From NCBI RefSeq assembly GCF_000718085.1, contig NZ_JOEC01000001.1:682001-746000 (forward strand): a stretch of 64,000 nucleotides of DNA, written 5' to 3'. How positions within the stretch are numbered: position 1 is the first letter of the stretch; each line of letters starts with the position of its first letter. The DNA comes from Mycetocola saprophilus (GTDB taxonomy: Bacteria; Actinomycetota; Actinomycetes; Actinomycetales; Microbacteriaceae). Positions 25,841-33,954 of the stretch are shown here, piece after piece. A program made the position numbers and the translations under genes. Under the pieces are notes generated by a model. The model was not told the DNA's origin and did no database searches. It saw only the letters and a list, made by a program, of their open reading frames with translations.

Positions 25841-28317
25841 CCACCTCGCCCCCTGAGCCCGCGGCAACCCCGATTACCGATCAGGTGTTTGATGCCGGGC
25901 TCTCGGCCGAGGTCGCCCCGGTGGTTGCCCCCGAGCGTCCCGATGTGGTCGGGCCGGTCGCGACCGCCTTCATGAAGGGTCAGAAGTTTGCGCTGGATCC
26001 GTTCCAGCGTGCCGCGGCGATCAGCGTCGAGGCGGGGAACGGCGTTCTGGTCGCCGCCCCCACCGGTGCCGGTAAAACGGTGGTGGCCGAGTTCGCGATC
26101 TTCGCGGCGATGCAGACCGCATCGCAGAAGGTATTTTACACCGCGCCGATGAAGGCGCTGAGCAATCAGAAGTATTCCGAGCTGGTGGAAACCTATGGGG
26201 CGGACCAGGTGGGTCTGCTCACCGGCGACGCCAACATCAACTCCGGTGCCCGCATCGTGGTGATGACCACCGAGGTGCTGCGCAACATGCTGTACGCGGG
26301 CTCGTCCCTGCTGAACCACCTGGCCTATGTGGTCATGGATGAGGTGCACTATCTGGCCGACCGCTTCCGCGGCGCGGTGTGGGAGGAGGTCATCATCCAC
26401 CTGCCGCGCTCGGTGCGGCTGATCGCGTTATCGGCCACGGTGTCCAACGCCGAGGAGTTTGGTGACTGGCTGCAGGCCGTGCGCGGCAACACCGAAGTCA
26501 TCGTCTCCGAGGCGCGCCCGGTCCCGCTGGATCAGCACGTGCTGGTGCGCGGCAAGCTCGTGGACATGTTCGAAACCGAGTTCCGCGGCGATACCCGCAC
26601 CGTCAATCCCGAGTTCATTCGGATGGCGCACGGCGGGTTCCAGGGATCCTCCCGCGGCCGTGGCCGTCGGGAACGCGACCGCCGTCCGCGCCGCCCCCTG
26701 CCCGGGAGCGGCCAGCTGGATCGCGCGGGTCTGGTGGAGCTGCTGGGCGAAAGTGACCTGCTGCCGGCCATCTTCTTTGTGTTCAGCCGCAACGGCTGTG
26801 ATCAGGCGGTGCGCCAGGTGCTGCGTACCGGTGTCCGGCTGACCACGGCCGAGGAACGCCGGGAGATCCGCTCGATCGTCAACGATCGCACCCGGACGCT
26901 GCGTGACGAGGATCTCGCGGTGCTCGACTTTTGGCGCTGGCGCGACGGCCTGGAGCGCGGCGTCGCCGCCCACCATGCGGGTCTGCTGCCAGCCTTCAAG
27001 GAGGTCGTGGAGGAGCTCTTTCGGCGCAAGCTGGTCAAGGTTGTCTTCGCGACCGAGACCCTGGCACTGGGCATCAACATGCCCGCGCGTACCGTGGTGC
27101 TGGAAAAGCTGGAGAAGTTCAACGGCGAGGCCCGCGTGCCGATCACGCCGGGGGAGTACACCCAGCTGACCGGTCGTGCCGGGCGGCGCGGGATCGACGT
27201 CGAGGGTCACGCGGTGATCCACTGGCGCGAGGAGCTCAACGCCGAGGCCGTGGCCTCGCTGGCCTCCAAGCGCACGTATCCGCTGCGCTCAAGCTTCCGG
27301 CCGACCTACAACATGGCCGTCAACCTGATCGATCAGTTTGGTCGCAACCGGACCCGCAACATTCTGGAGTCCTCCTTTGCGCAGTTCCAGGCCGATCGTG
27401 CGGTCCTGGGGCTTGCCCGTCAGGTCCAGGAGCAGCGTGCCTCGCTCGCGGGCTACGCCGAGTCGATGGCCTGTCACCTGGGCGATTTTGCCGAGTACTC
27501 GCGCATTCGTCGCGAGCTCACCGATATCGAACGCAAGTCCAATGAGCACGGCTCCAAGGCTACCCAGCGCCGCCGTCAGGAACGCCTGACCGAGCTGCGC
27601 GGGCAGATGCGTGAGCACCCCTGCCACCGCTGTCCCGAGCGGGAGCAGCACGCACGCTGGGCCGAGCGCTGGTGGAAGCTGAAGCGCTCCACCGACTCGC
27701 TGACCCGACAGATCAACGAGCGCACCGGCGCGGTGGCCCGGGTCTTTGACCGGGTGACCGACGTGCTCAAGGACCGCGAGTACCTGGTGAAGGACGATAA
27801 CGGGGCCCTGGTGCTCAGCGAGAGCGGGCGAATCCTCAAGCGCATCTACGGCGAACGCGACCTGCTGGTTGCCGAGTCGCTGCGCCGCGGACTCTGGCGT
27901 GAGCTGGATGCGCCGCAGCTGGCGGCGATGGCCTGCGCGCTGGTGTACGAGCCGCGCCGGGACGAGGGCAACCTCGACGAGCGTGACCTGCCGGGTGGCG
28001 CGTTCCGCGATGCGCTGCGCGCGACCGAGGAGCTGTGGTCCGTGCTCGATGATACCGAGCGAGCCCATCAGCTCCCCGGCAGCGAGCCGCCGTCCACCGG
28101 TCTCTCCCACGCGATGTTTGAGTGGGTGCGCGGACGCGACCTGGATCAGGTGCTGCGCGAGGCCGATATGGCCGCGGGAGACTTTGTGCGCTGGTCGAAG
28201 CAGACCATCGATCTGCTGGATCAGCTGGCCAATGTCGCGGATCCCGAGGTTGCGACGGTCGCCCGTCGTGCGCTGAACGGTGTGCGTCGCGGCATCGTTG
28301 CATACAGCTCGGTCTGA
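25837..28317 (+). CDS. helY: Ski2/Mtr4-like RNA helicase (HelY)
   Basis: An 826-residue DEVH-box helicase. RecA lobe 1 has APTGAGKTVVAEF, MDEVHYLADRFRG and ALSATVSN; lobe 2 has TETLALGINMPARTVVLEKL and QLTGRAGRRGID. The tail after 480 contains the DSHCT-type helical bundle (ending near 815) including a CHRCPER cysteine pair. The Ski2 group works on RNA, but the cellular role in bacteria is uncertain. Coupled to tatC. A GC hairpin (CCCGCGC/GCGCGGG) lies between it and lnt. Confidence 0.92.
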   Translation: MTTSPPEPAATPITDQVFDAGLSAEVAPVVAPERPDVVGPVATAFMKGQKFALDPFQRAAAISVEAGNGVLVAAPTGAGKTVVAEFAIFAAMQTASQKVFYTAPMKALSNQKYSELVETYGADQVGLLTGDANINSGARIVVMTTEVLRNMLYAGSSLLNHLAYVVMDEVHYLADRFRGAVWEEVIIHLPRSVRLIALSATVSNAEEFGDWLQAVRGNTEVIVSEARPVPLDQHVLVRGKLVDMFETEFRGDTRTVNPEFIRMAHGGFQGSSRGRGRRERDRRPRRPLPGSGQLDRAGLVELLGESDLLPAIFFVFSRNGCDQAVRQVLRTGVRLTTAEERREIRSIVNDRTRTLRDEDLAVLDFWRWRDGLERGVAAHHAGLLPAFKEVVEELFRRKLVKVVFATETLALGINMPARTVVLEKLEKFNGEARVPITPGEYTQLTGRAGRRGIDVEGHAVIHWREELNAEAVASLASKRTYPLRSSFRPTYNMAVNLIDQFGRNRTRNILESSFAQFQADRAVLGLARQVQEQRASLAGYAESMACHLGDFAEYSRIRRELTDIERKSNEHGSKATQRRRQERLTELRGQMREHPCHRCPEREQHARWAERWWKLKRSTDSLTRQINERTGAVARVFDRVTDVLKDREYLVKDDNGALVLSESGRILKRIYGERDLLVAESLRRGLWRELDAPQLAAMACALVYEPRRDEGNLDERDLPGGAFRDALRATEELWSVLDDTERAHQLPGSEPPSTGLSHAMFEWVRGRDLDQVLREADMAAGDFVRWSKQTIDLLDQLANVADPEVATVARRALNGVRRGIVAYSSV

Positions 28318-28363
28318 TAGAAGTTGAGGGACCCGCGCACCGCGCGGGCAGGAAGATGCGTGA

Positions 28364-30016
28364 ATGACACAGCGGTTTATCCCCGATTTTTCCGGCGCGA
28401 GCGTGCTCGCCGACGGCCGCTGGCGGCGCTTCCTGCGCCCCGCCCCGCTGCCGGGTGAGGCCTCCCGGCTGAGCGCCGAAACACCCTGGGTGCGCTGGCC
28501 GCTGGCATTGCTGCTGGCGCTCGGTACCGGTCCGGTCCTCGCCTCGGCGTTTCCCGCGCTGGGATGGTGGCCGCTGACCTTTGTTGGCGTGATCATGATT
28601 GTGCTCGCGGTAATCGGCCGCGGGTTCTGGGCGGCCACCGGGCTGGGGATCCTCGCCGGTGTCGGCTTCTATCTGACCCTGGTGTCCTGGACCGCGCTGT
28701 ATCTGGGTCCGGTGCCGTGGCTTGCGCTCTCGGTCCTGGAGGGCATCATCTTCGGACTGGGCGCCGGGTTTATCGCCGTGGTGGCCCGCCGAATCCCGCG
28801 GATTTTCTCGCCGCGGGTCGCCTGGGTTTTGACACCGCTGGCCATCGCGACCGTGTGGATCACCCGCGAGGAGGTGGCCGGCAACTGGCCCTATGGCGGA
28901 TTTGCCTGGGGCCGGTTGATCCTCGCCCACGCCGAGAGTCCGTTCGGAACCCTGGTGAGCTGGGTGGGCTTCACCGGAACCTCGTTTGTGCTGGCACTGC
29001 TGCCGGTGGTATTCCTCTACCTCTGGCGCTCGGGAATCGCCCACCGACCGGCGCGTGCCCTGCTGCCCGCGATGATCGTGGCCGCGCTGCTCGCGGTGCC
29101 GCTCGCGCAGACCGAGCAGATTGGTACCAGCCGGATCGCCGCGGTGCAGGGCAACGGCCCCGCCGGGTACTTCGATAAGCGTGAACCGGGGGATGTGCTG
29201 CAGAGTCAGCTCAAGGCCTCCCTGTCGTTGCTGGATAAGCGCCCGGACATGGTGGTCTGGCCCGAGAACGGTTCGGATCTGAACCCGATGCTGGATCCGC
29301 GCGCCTCGCAGGCGCTCAATTCTCTGGGTCAGCTGCTGGACGCGCCGATCATCACCGGCACCATCACCCAGCGGGACGGCAGCTACTACAACACCTCGCT
29401 GATGTGGGAGGCGGGCCAGGGGCCGCTGGATGGCTATGACAAGGTGCGCCCGATTCCCTTTGGCGAGTATGTGCCCGACCGCTCCTTCTGGGAGCCTCTG
29501 GCACCGGACCTGATCGGGCTGATCGGGCGAGACTACACCCCGGGTACTCGGGACAACGTGTTTGACGTGCGCGGGACCATCGCGGCCATTTCGATCTGCT
29601 TCGACATCGTGGACGATAACCTGCTGCGCGAGGGGGTCGAGCGCGGTGCCCAGGTGATTCTGGCGCAGACCAATAACGCGGACTTCGGCAAGACCGCCGA
29701 GAACGAGCAGCAGCTGGCCATCGCAAGACTGCGCGCGCTGGAAACCGGGCGGGCCCTGGTGAATATTTCCACCGTGGGCACCAGTCAGACCGTGGACGCC
29801 AACGGACACACGCTGGCCGAGATTGCGCCGTATAAGCCCGGGTACATGATCGCCGACGTGCCGCTGTACCGGGGGATTACCCCGGGCGTCTCGTGGGGGC
29901 AGACCCTGCAGATCATCCTGGGCTGGAGCGGCGCGATGATGATTGCCGGCGCGCTGATCTTCGGCACCCGGCGTCGCACCCGCCCGAGCGCGACACGCGT
30001 ACCCCCACTCGATTAG
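28364..30016 (+). CDS. lnt: Apolipoprotein N-acyltransferase
   Basis: A 550-residue membrane enzyme that adds the third acyl chain to the N-terminal Cys of lipoproteins. Residues 40-255 hold about seven hydrophobic segments; residues 260-515 form the carbon-nitrogen hydrolase (nitrilase) domain with catalytic Glu in VVWPENGSD, Lys in YDKVRPIPFGEY and Cys in SICFDIV. A last membrane segment follows (about 520-540). ATG 28364 has GGAAG 8 bases upstream. The presence of this gene means triacylated lipoproteins are likely, as in mycobacteria. It is followed by the tRNA cluster. Confidence 0.95.
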   Translation: MTQRFIPDFSGASVLADGRWRRFLRPAPLPGEASRLSAETPWVRWPLALLLALGTGPVLASAFPALGWWPLTFVGVIMIVLAVIGRGFWAATGLGILAGVGFYLTLVSWTALYLGPVPWLALSVLEGIIFGLGAGFIAVVARRIPRIFSPRVAWVLTPLAIATVWITREEVAGNWPYGGFAWGRLILAHAESPFGTLVSWVGFTGTSFVLALLPVVFLYLWRSGIAHRPARALLPAMIVAALLAVPLAQTEQIGTSRIAAVQGNGPAGYFDKREPGDVLQSQLKASLSLLDKRPDMVVWPENGSDLNPMLDPRASQALNSLGQLLDAPIITGTITQRDGSYYNTSLMWEAGQGPLDGYDKVRPIPFGEYVPDRSFWEPLAPDLIGLIGRDYTPGTRDNVFDVRGTIAAISICFDIVDDNLLREGVERGAQVILAQTNNADFGKTAENEQQLAIARLRALETGRALVNISTVGTSQTVDANGHTLAEIAPYKPGYMIADVPLYRGITPGVSWGQTLQIILGWSGAMMIAGALIFGTRRRTRPSATRVPPLD

Positions 30017-30049
30017 GAATGCGCCCGGGCCATCAGATAAAGTATTGAT

Positions 30050-30064
30050 GTGCCCGGGAACGGG
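30050..30064 (+). promoter_or_regulatory. Conserved tRNA leader block before tRNA-Val(CAC)
   Basis: GTGCCCGGGAACGGG sits 29 bases before the tRNA and 6 bases after TAAAGT (30038-30043). Very similar blocks stand before the three tRNA-Gly genes (30479-30494, 30768-30781, 31334-31347). Confidence 0.6.
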
Positions 30065-30078
30065 TTCACAACTCAAAA

Positions 30079-30151
30079 GGGCGATTGGCGCAGTTGGTAG
30101 CGCGCTTCCTTCACACGGAAGAGGTCATCGGTTCGAGTCCGGTATCGCCCA
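30079..30151 (+). tRNA. tRNA-Val (anticodon CAC)
   Basis: Seventy-three nt with acceptor GGGCGAT pairing ATCGCCC, anticodon stem CTTCC/GGAAG around loop TTCACAC (anticodon CAC) and T-arm with GGTTCGAGTCC. CCA is not encoded. Reads GTG codons. Confidence 0.97.
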
Positions 30152-30160
30152 CAAATTACA

Positions 30161-30193
30161 CCCTCGAAGCTCGTTGAGACTTCGGGGGTTTTT
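30161..30193 (+). terminator. Terminator after tRNA-Val(CAC)
   Basis: Stem CCCTCGAAG/CTTCGGGGG (one G-T pair) with a 10-base loop followed by five T. Confidence 0.85.
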
Positions 30194-30478
30194 GTTTTGA
30201 CGGTGCAGATTGCGACGACGCTCGCGACCGTGAACCCCTCGCTCGGTAGAGTTTTTGAGGAGGTCAGAACGCGAGTGAAGCATCCACGGATGCCCGCGGT
30301 GTGGCCGCGAGTCTTTCCGCCCGGGTGGCGGATTGAGCCGGCGGTGGGGGCGGGCCGAGGTGCGCAACCCCGGCCCCCACCGCCTTTACCCCCGTGGAAA
30401 ACAGCGTGATTCCGCGACGAAACGCCGAGGGGCCGCCGGAATTTGCGCCCCATTACCAATTGCGGATAGAGTAATGAC

Positions 30479-30494
30479 GTACCCGGGAACGGGG
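30479..30494 (+). promoter_or_regulatory. Conserved tRNA leader block before tRNA-Gly copy 1
   Basis: GTACCCGGGAACGGGG, just after a promoter with TTGCGC (30443-30448), 18-base spacer and TAGAGT (30467-30472). Confidence 0.6.
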
Positions 30495-30509
30495 ACAAAA
30501 ACAAAATAT

Positions 30510-30581
30510 GCGGATGTGGCGCAGTGGTAGCGCATAACCTTGCCAAGGTTAGGGTCGCGAGTTCGAATCTCGTCATCCGCT
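30510..30581 (+). tRNA. tRNA-Gly (anticodon GCC), copy 1
   Basis: Seventy-two nt; acceptor GCGGATG/CATCCGC, anticodon stem TAACC/GGTTA with loop TTGCCAA (anticodon GCC), T-arm GAGTTCGAATCTC. CCA not encoded. Two identical copies follow downstream. Confidence 0.98.
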
Positions 30582-30588
30582 CAGATCA

Positions 30589-30622
30589 AACACCGGATCG
30601 GGTTTCCCGATCCGGTGTTTTT
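30589..30622 (+). terminator. Terminator after tRNA-Gly copy 1
   Basis: A 14-bp perfect stem ending in ACCGGATCGGG/CCCGATCCGGT, loop TTT, followed by a run of T. Confidence 0.95.
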
Positions 30623-30767
30623 GTGTGTGCGGACGGGGGAGCGGAGCGCTTGTTCCGTGACGCATGGGGAGTGGAGCCCGCCCGAAATCCCGGGGTGCGC
30701 ACGCGCGAAACGCCCAAAATTGCCCTCGATTTGCAACCCCGCGACGGGCTTCGGTAATGTCTAAGAC

Positions 30768-30781
30768 GTAGCCGGAGACGG
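30768..30781 (+). promoter_or_regulatory. Conserved tRNA leader block before tRNA-Gly copy 2
   Basis: GTAGCCGGAGACGG, 24 bases before the tRNA. The upstream promoter has TTGCAA (30731-30736), 18-base spacer and TAATGT (30755-30760). Confidence 0.6.
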
Positions 30782-30791
30782 CAAACAAAAT

Positions 30792-30863
30792 GCGGATGTG
30801 GCGCAGTGGTAGCGCATAACCTTGCCAAGGTTAGGGTCGCGAGTTCGAATCTCGTCATCCGCT
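30792..30863 (+). tRNA. tRNA-Gly (anticodon GCC), copy 2
   Basis: Identical to copy 1 (same GCC anticodon loop). CCA not encoded. The next gene, tRNA-Val(GAC), lies 79 bases on and has its own TAGAAT box. Confidence 0.98.
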
Positions 30864-30924
30864 CGGAATAAGCCTTCGGGCCGGTCTTGCACCGACCAAG
30901 CTTTTCTCCCTACACCCTCGGGTG

Positions 30925-30930
30925 TAGAAT
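30925..30930 (+). promoter_or_regulatory. -10 box of tRNA-Val(GAC) copy 1
   Basis: TAGAAT, 12 bases before the tRNA start, preceded by the small hairpin ACACCCTCGGGTGT. It lacks the leader block seen before the Gly genes. Confidence 0.45.
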
Positions 30931-30942
30931 AGTTTCACATTT

Positions 30943-31014
30943 GAGCGATTGGCGCAGCGGTAGCGCGCTTCCCTGACACGGAAGAGGTCGCTGGTTCGAT
31001 CCCAGTATCGCTCA
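30943..31014 (+). tRNA. tRNA-Val (anticodon GAC), copy 1
   Basis: Seventy-two nt, acceptor GAGCGAT/ATCGCTC, anticodon stem CTTCC/GGAAG with loop CTGACAC (anticodon GAC), T-arm GGTTCGATCCC. The A of the discriminator is followed by CCA (31015-31017), which may be chance. Confidence 0.97.
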
Positions 31015-31019
31015 CCAAG

Positions 31020-31064
31020 AAAAGCCCCGGATAAAGTCTTCATGACTTCTCCGGGGCTTTTTGT
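31020..31064 (+). terminator. Terminator after tRNA-Val(GAC) copy 1
   Basis: A 12-bp stem AAAAGCCCCGGA/TCCGGGGCTTTT with an inner AAGTC/GACTT stem, ending in T. Confidence 0.9.
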
Positions 31065-31333
31065 GTTGTGTTCGGTGGCGCCCGCGTGGCTCGGTGCGGG
31101 CTGCGTCCAGCCGGGGTGGCCGGTGGGGGAGGGGAGCCGAGATTCCTCCGTGTAAAAGACCTCTTCCGTGGGAAGGATGCGCCGTGCAGTCGAAGACACG
31201 CCCGATGCTGTTCTCGTATGACGGACCAGAAATCCGCGTAATTCCGGGGGCTGTGGGGGTATTGGGTGAGTGGATTTTGGAAAAACAACGGTGTAATTCG
31301 CTTCGGCCCCATCGTTTCCTGTATTCTATTGAT
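31065..31333. other. Intergenic region with no gene seen
   Basis: GC-rich left part without a credible reading frame; the right end holds a -10-like TATTCT (31322-31327) for the next tRNA-Gly. Confidence 0.5.
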
Positions 31334-31347
31334 GTAGCCGGAAACGG
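31334..31347 (+). promoter_or_regulatory. Conserved tRNA leader block before tRNA-Gly copy 3
   Basis: GTAGCCGGAAACGG, 23 bases before the tRNA. Confidence 0.6.
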
Positions 31348-31356
31348 AAACAAAAT

Positions 31357-31428
31357 GCGGATGTGGCGCAGTGGTAGCGCATAACCTTGCCAAGGTTAGG
31401 GTCGCGAGTTCGAATCTCGTCATCCGCT
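31357..31428 (+). tRNA. tRNA-Gly (anticodon GCC), copy 3
   Basis: Identical to the two upstream copies; CCA not encoded. Confidence 0.98.
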
Positions 31429-31485
31429 CGAGTGTTGGGAAGCGATCGAAAGATCGGTTACGGCACGCGGGTTTTACCCGCATGC

Positions 31486-31556
31486 GGTGGCGTGGCCGAG
31501 AGGCGAGGCAGCGGCCTGCAAAGCCGTCCACACGGGTTCGAATCCCGTCGCCACCT
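31486..31556 (+). tRNA. tRNA-Cys (anticodon GCA)
   Basis: Seventy-one nt with acceptor GGTGGCG/CGCCACC, anticodon stem GCGGC/GCCGT, loop CTGCAAA (anticodon GCA) and T-arm CGGGTTCGAATCCCG. Discriminator U73, typical of tRNA-Cys, is followed by an encoded CCA (31557-31559). It probably shares the transcript of the upstream tRNA-Gly and downstream tRNA-Val. Confidence 0.97.
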
Positions 31557-31577
31557 CCACTCAATAATTCAATACCT

Positions 31578-31649
31578 GAGCGATTGGCGCAGCGGTAGCG
31601 CGCTTCCCTGACACGGAAGAGGTCGCTGGTTCGATCCCAGTATCGCTCA
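31578..31649 (+). tRNA. tRNA-Val (anticodon GAC), copy 2
   Basis: Identical to the first GAC copy; no encoded CCA. Likely cotranscribed behind Gly and Cys, as only a short gap separates them. Confidence 0.97.
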
Positions 31650-31654
31650 CAAAG

Positions 31655-31686
31655 AAAAAGCCCCTGAGAAATCAGGGGCTTTTTGC
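31655..31686 (+). terminator. Terminator of the last tRNA unit
   Basis: A 13-bp perfect stem AAAAAGCCCCTGA/TCAGGGGCTTTTT with GAAA loop. Confidence 0.96.
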
Positions 31687-31769
31687 TTGTATTGGTACCC
31701 TGGACGTTCGTTGGCCCCCGTTCGGGTCGAGGGCTGTCGCGTGCTCAGCCGGGCCAGTACGCTGCCTGC

Positions 31770-32408
31770 ATGAGTGAATCCACGCCGAGTCTTCTCAACC
31801 GTACGGTCCTTCCCGCGCCCTGGTCCCTGTCGATTCGGACTGTGGGGATCGGGCTCCTGGGTGGCCTGCTCTATGGGCTGCTGGGGATCTTCAGCTACAC
31901 GCTGCCACACAGCGACTATGTGACGATCCGTCCGGCCATCGCGATCCTGGTGTTCCTGGGTATCCGGTTTGGACCGATCGCCGGGGGCGTGGCCGGACTG
32001 ATCGGGAACCCGATCGTGGACCTGCTGCAGGGTGCCTCGATCTGGACGTTCTGGGACTGGCACCTGGCCAATGCCCTGGTCGGGGTCATCGCCGGCCTTG
32101 CTGCCCACTTTCTGCGGCCAGCCACGAGCGCGCGCGGGCGAATCATCCGGCTCAGCGTGATCTCGGTTGTTGCGCTGGTATTCGGGTTCGCCCTGACCTT
32201 CCTCGATCTCCTGCGCGGCGAGAGCGGCTCGACCTGGTGGGCGGGTTCCTATCTGCCCACCGTGGGGTGGAGCCTCGTGGTGTGCCTGCCGCTGGTTCCG
32301 GTCCTGGATAGCGGATGGCGGCCGCCATCGCCGCTCACCCGCGAGGGGCCCTCTGCGCCTTCCTCGCCCTCCGCGGCGTCCTCGCCGGCCTCCGATATGC
32401 CGGAGTAA
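31770..32408 (+). CDS. ECF transporter S component (substrate-binding membrane subunit)
   Basis: A 212-residue membrane protein with about six hydrophobic segments. The LGIRFGPIAGGVAGLIGN segment with its small residues and the DL-W pattern is typical of S components of energy-coupling factor importers, which bind a vitamin or cofactor and dock onto an EcfAA'T module. No EcfA or EcfT gene is near, so it would share a module encoded elsewhere (group II ECF). The tail is Pro/Ser-rich. ATG 31770 follows TACGCT (31758-31763) by 6 bases. Substrate is unknown and no riboswitch is visible. Confidence 0.85.
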   Translation: MSESTPSLLNRTVLPAPWSLSIRTVGIGLLGGLLYGLLGIFSYTLPHSDYVTIRPAIAILVFLGIRFGPIAGGVAGLIGNPIVDLLQGASIWTFWDWHLANALVGVIAGLAAHFLRPATSARGRIIRLSVISVVALVFGFALTFLDLLRGESGSTWWAGSYLPTVGWSLVVCLPLVPVLDSGWRPPSPLTREGPSAPSSPSAASSPASDMPE

Positions 32409-32489
32409 TTCACTCGCGAGTCCTTCGCGAAAACGGGTAATAGATGATTCGAAAAAAACTTTCGGAAAGCGCGACATGTTTTGTCGGCG

Positions 32490-32606
32490 TCTACGTCGTC
32501 TTGATCAGCAGCAACCTGAATCACGCTGCCGACCCTACCCGTTAGCTCGACGATGTGCCGGGGGCCATGTGCCCCAGGCGGGTCGAGCGCTCCCGAAGGA
32601 CCCGTT
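32490..32606 (+). promoter_or_regulatory. Structured 5' leader of the LASTG protein gene
   Basis: A stem GCTCGAC (32545-32551) / GTCGAGC (32582-32588) encloses a GGGGC/GCCCC hairpin (32561-32575) and is followed by GCTCCCGAAGGACCCGTTA. The pattern recalls parts of the ydaO (c-di-AMP) riboswitch that precedes secreted cell-wall genes in Actinobacteria, but the match is partial. Confidence 0.3.
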
Positions 32607-33773
32607 ATGCCCCTAAACGCTTCCGAAACCGATATCTCGACGACAACGCAGTCAACCGACGCGGCTCCCGCGCCCTCGCGGGGGTACCGTCACCGCTCCA
32701 CCGGCCGGGTGATGGCCGGCGGTGCGCTGATGACCGCACTCCTGGCCGGATCACTCATCGCCGCCCTTCCTGCTCAGGCCGCCCCGATTCCCGATCCTTC
32801 CGTTTCGGCGACACCGTCCGCCGACGAGACTCCCCAGGGCCAGCCCTCACCGGCGGTTGTGAGTCCCGAGTCGACCGTGGCGCCCTCCTCCGCGCCGGAG
32901 CCGCAGGCCGCCCGGGCCGAGACGCCGATCCAGATTCCCGATGCCGCGCTGCGTGCCTGCATCAACGCGGCCATCGGTCAGCCCGCCGGCGCGGCGATTG
33001 TGCTCTCCCAGGTCTCCGACCCGAACCTGCGGCTTTCGCTGAAATGTTTGTACAGCGGGATCAGCGACCTCACCGGAATCGAAGCGGTGACCGGTGCCCG
33101 ATTCATCGACGTCTCGGGGAACAACGTCTCCGATGTCAGTGCGCTGGGGGCACTGGGTCGAAATCTCACGGCCATCGGACGCACCCTCAGCGATATCCAC
33201 GTGGAAAACAACCACATCGCCGACCTCAGCACGCTCAAGGACCTGGTGGTCCAGTACTACTTCTTCACCGAGCCGCAGCTGAAGGCGCTGCCGGTTGCGG
33301 CACCGCTGACCAAGATTGCCAACCCGATTCGCAACCAGGATGGGACGGTGATCGTTCCCACCTCGACCGATCCCGGGTTTGTGTATGACGCGGCCACCAA
33401 CACGTTCACCTTTGCAACGCCCGGTCCCAAGACCCTGACCTGGACCAGTCCGCTCACCCCGGGCAGCCAGAACTACCCGTACAACTATTCGGGGACCCTC
33501 ACCGTGATGATCCAGAAGCCCGCGGGGAACCCCGGGGACGGCGGCACCACCGCGCCCACCGATCCGACCCCGCCGGCCACGCCGGGAACGAGTGGCACCC
33601 CGGTGCCCGTGCTGCCCGTGTCGGCCGGGGGAGTGCACCCGGGATCGTCGCTGGCCTCGACCGGTCTGGATACCAGCGTGCCGCTGTTTGCCACGGCAAT
33701 CGCCGCCCTGCTGGGCCTGGGTGGCCTCGCCCTGGGGCTGAACCGTCGGCGGAGGGCCGCGGTCCGGAAATAG
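32607..33773 (+). CDS. Cell-wall-anchored leucine-rich-repeat protein with LASTG sorting signal
   Basis: A 388-residue surface protein. A long N-region (about 35 residues) leads to a signal segment AGGALMTALLAGSLIAALPAQA ending near 60 (positions about 37-59). Residues 110-230 hold a few short internalin-like repeats (FIDVSGNNVSDVSALGAL, IHVENNHIADLSTLKDL). After a Pro/Thr/Gly linker comes LASTG, a hydrophobic helix and RRRRAAVRK, the layout of sortase substrates; LAxTG is the motif of class E sortases in Actinobacteria. ATG 32607 has AAGGA 6 bases upstream. Its ligand is unknown. Confidence 0.85.
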   Translation: MPLNASETDISTTTQSTDAAPAPSRGYRHRSTGRVMAGGALMTALLAGSLIAALPAQAAPIPDPSVSATPSADETPQGQPSPAVVSPESTVAPSSAPEPQAARAETPIQIPDAALRACINAAIGQPAGAAIVLSQVSDPNLRLSLKCLYSGISDLTGIEAVTGARFIDVSGNNVSDVSALGALGRNLTAIGRTLSDIHVENNHIADLSTLKDLVVQYYFFTEPQLKALPVAAPLTKIANPIRNQDGTVIVPTSTDPGFVYDAATNTFTFATPGPKTLTWTSPLTPGSQNYPYNYSGTLTVMIQKPAGNPGDGGTTAPTDPTPPATPGTSGTPVPVLPVSAGGVHPGSSLASTGLDTSVPLFATAIAALLGLGGLALGLNRRRRAAVRK

Positions 33774-33810
33774 CGTGCCTCCGACCGCGTGATCAACGGC
33801 GATCACGACA

Positions 33811-33847
33811 CACAACCCGGGAGCGTCCCTCGCGCTCCCGGGTTGTG
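33811..33847 (+). terminator. Hairpin after the LASTG protein gene
   Basis: A perfect 15-bp stem CACAACCCGGGAGCG/CGCTCCCGGGTTGTG with 7-base loop. No T-run. Confidence 0.75.
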
Positions 33848-33954
33848 CGCTGTCTACGGCGTCAGTGCATACGCTCACACGGCGCGTGACGGTCGGCGGC
33901 GCGGGCCCGGAACCGATAGAATGGGCGAATCTATTTACAAGAGGAGCACAACAG

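Noticed and set aside
30510..31428. CRISPR-like repeated 72-base units
   Set aside because: They are three identical tRNA-Gly(GCC) genes with full cloverleaf pairing and separate promoters, unevenly spaced.
33848..33954. T-box leader before thrS
   Set aside because: Only about 30 bases lie between the -10 TAGAAT and the start; no room for a T-box fold.
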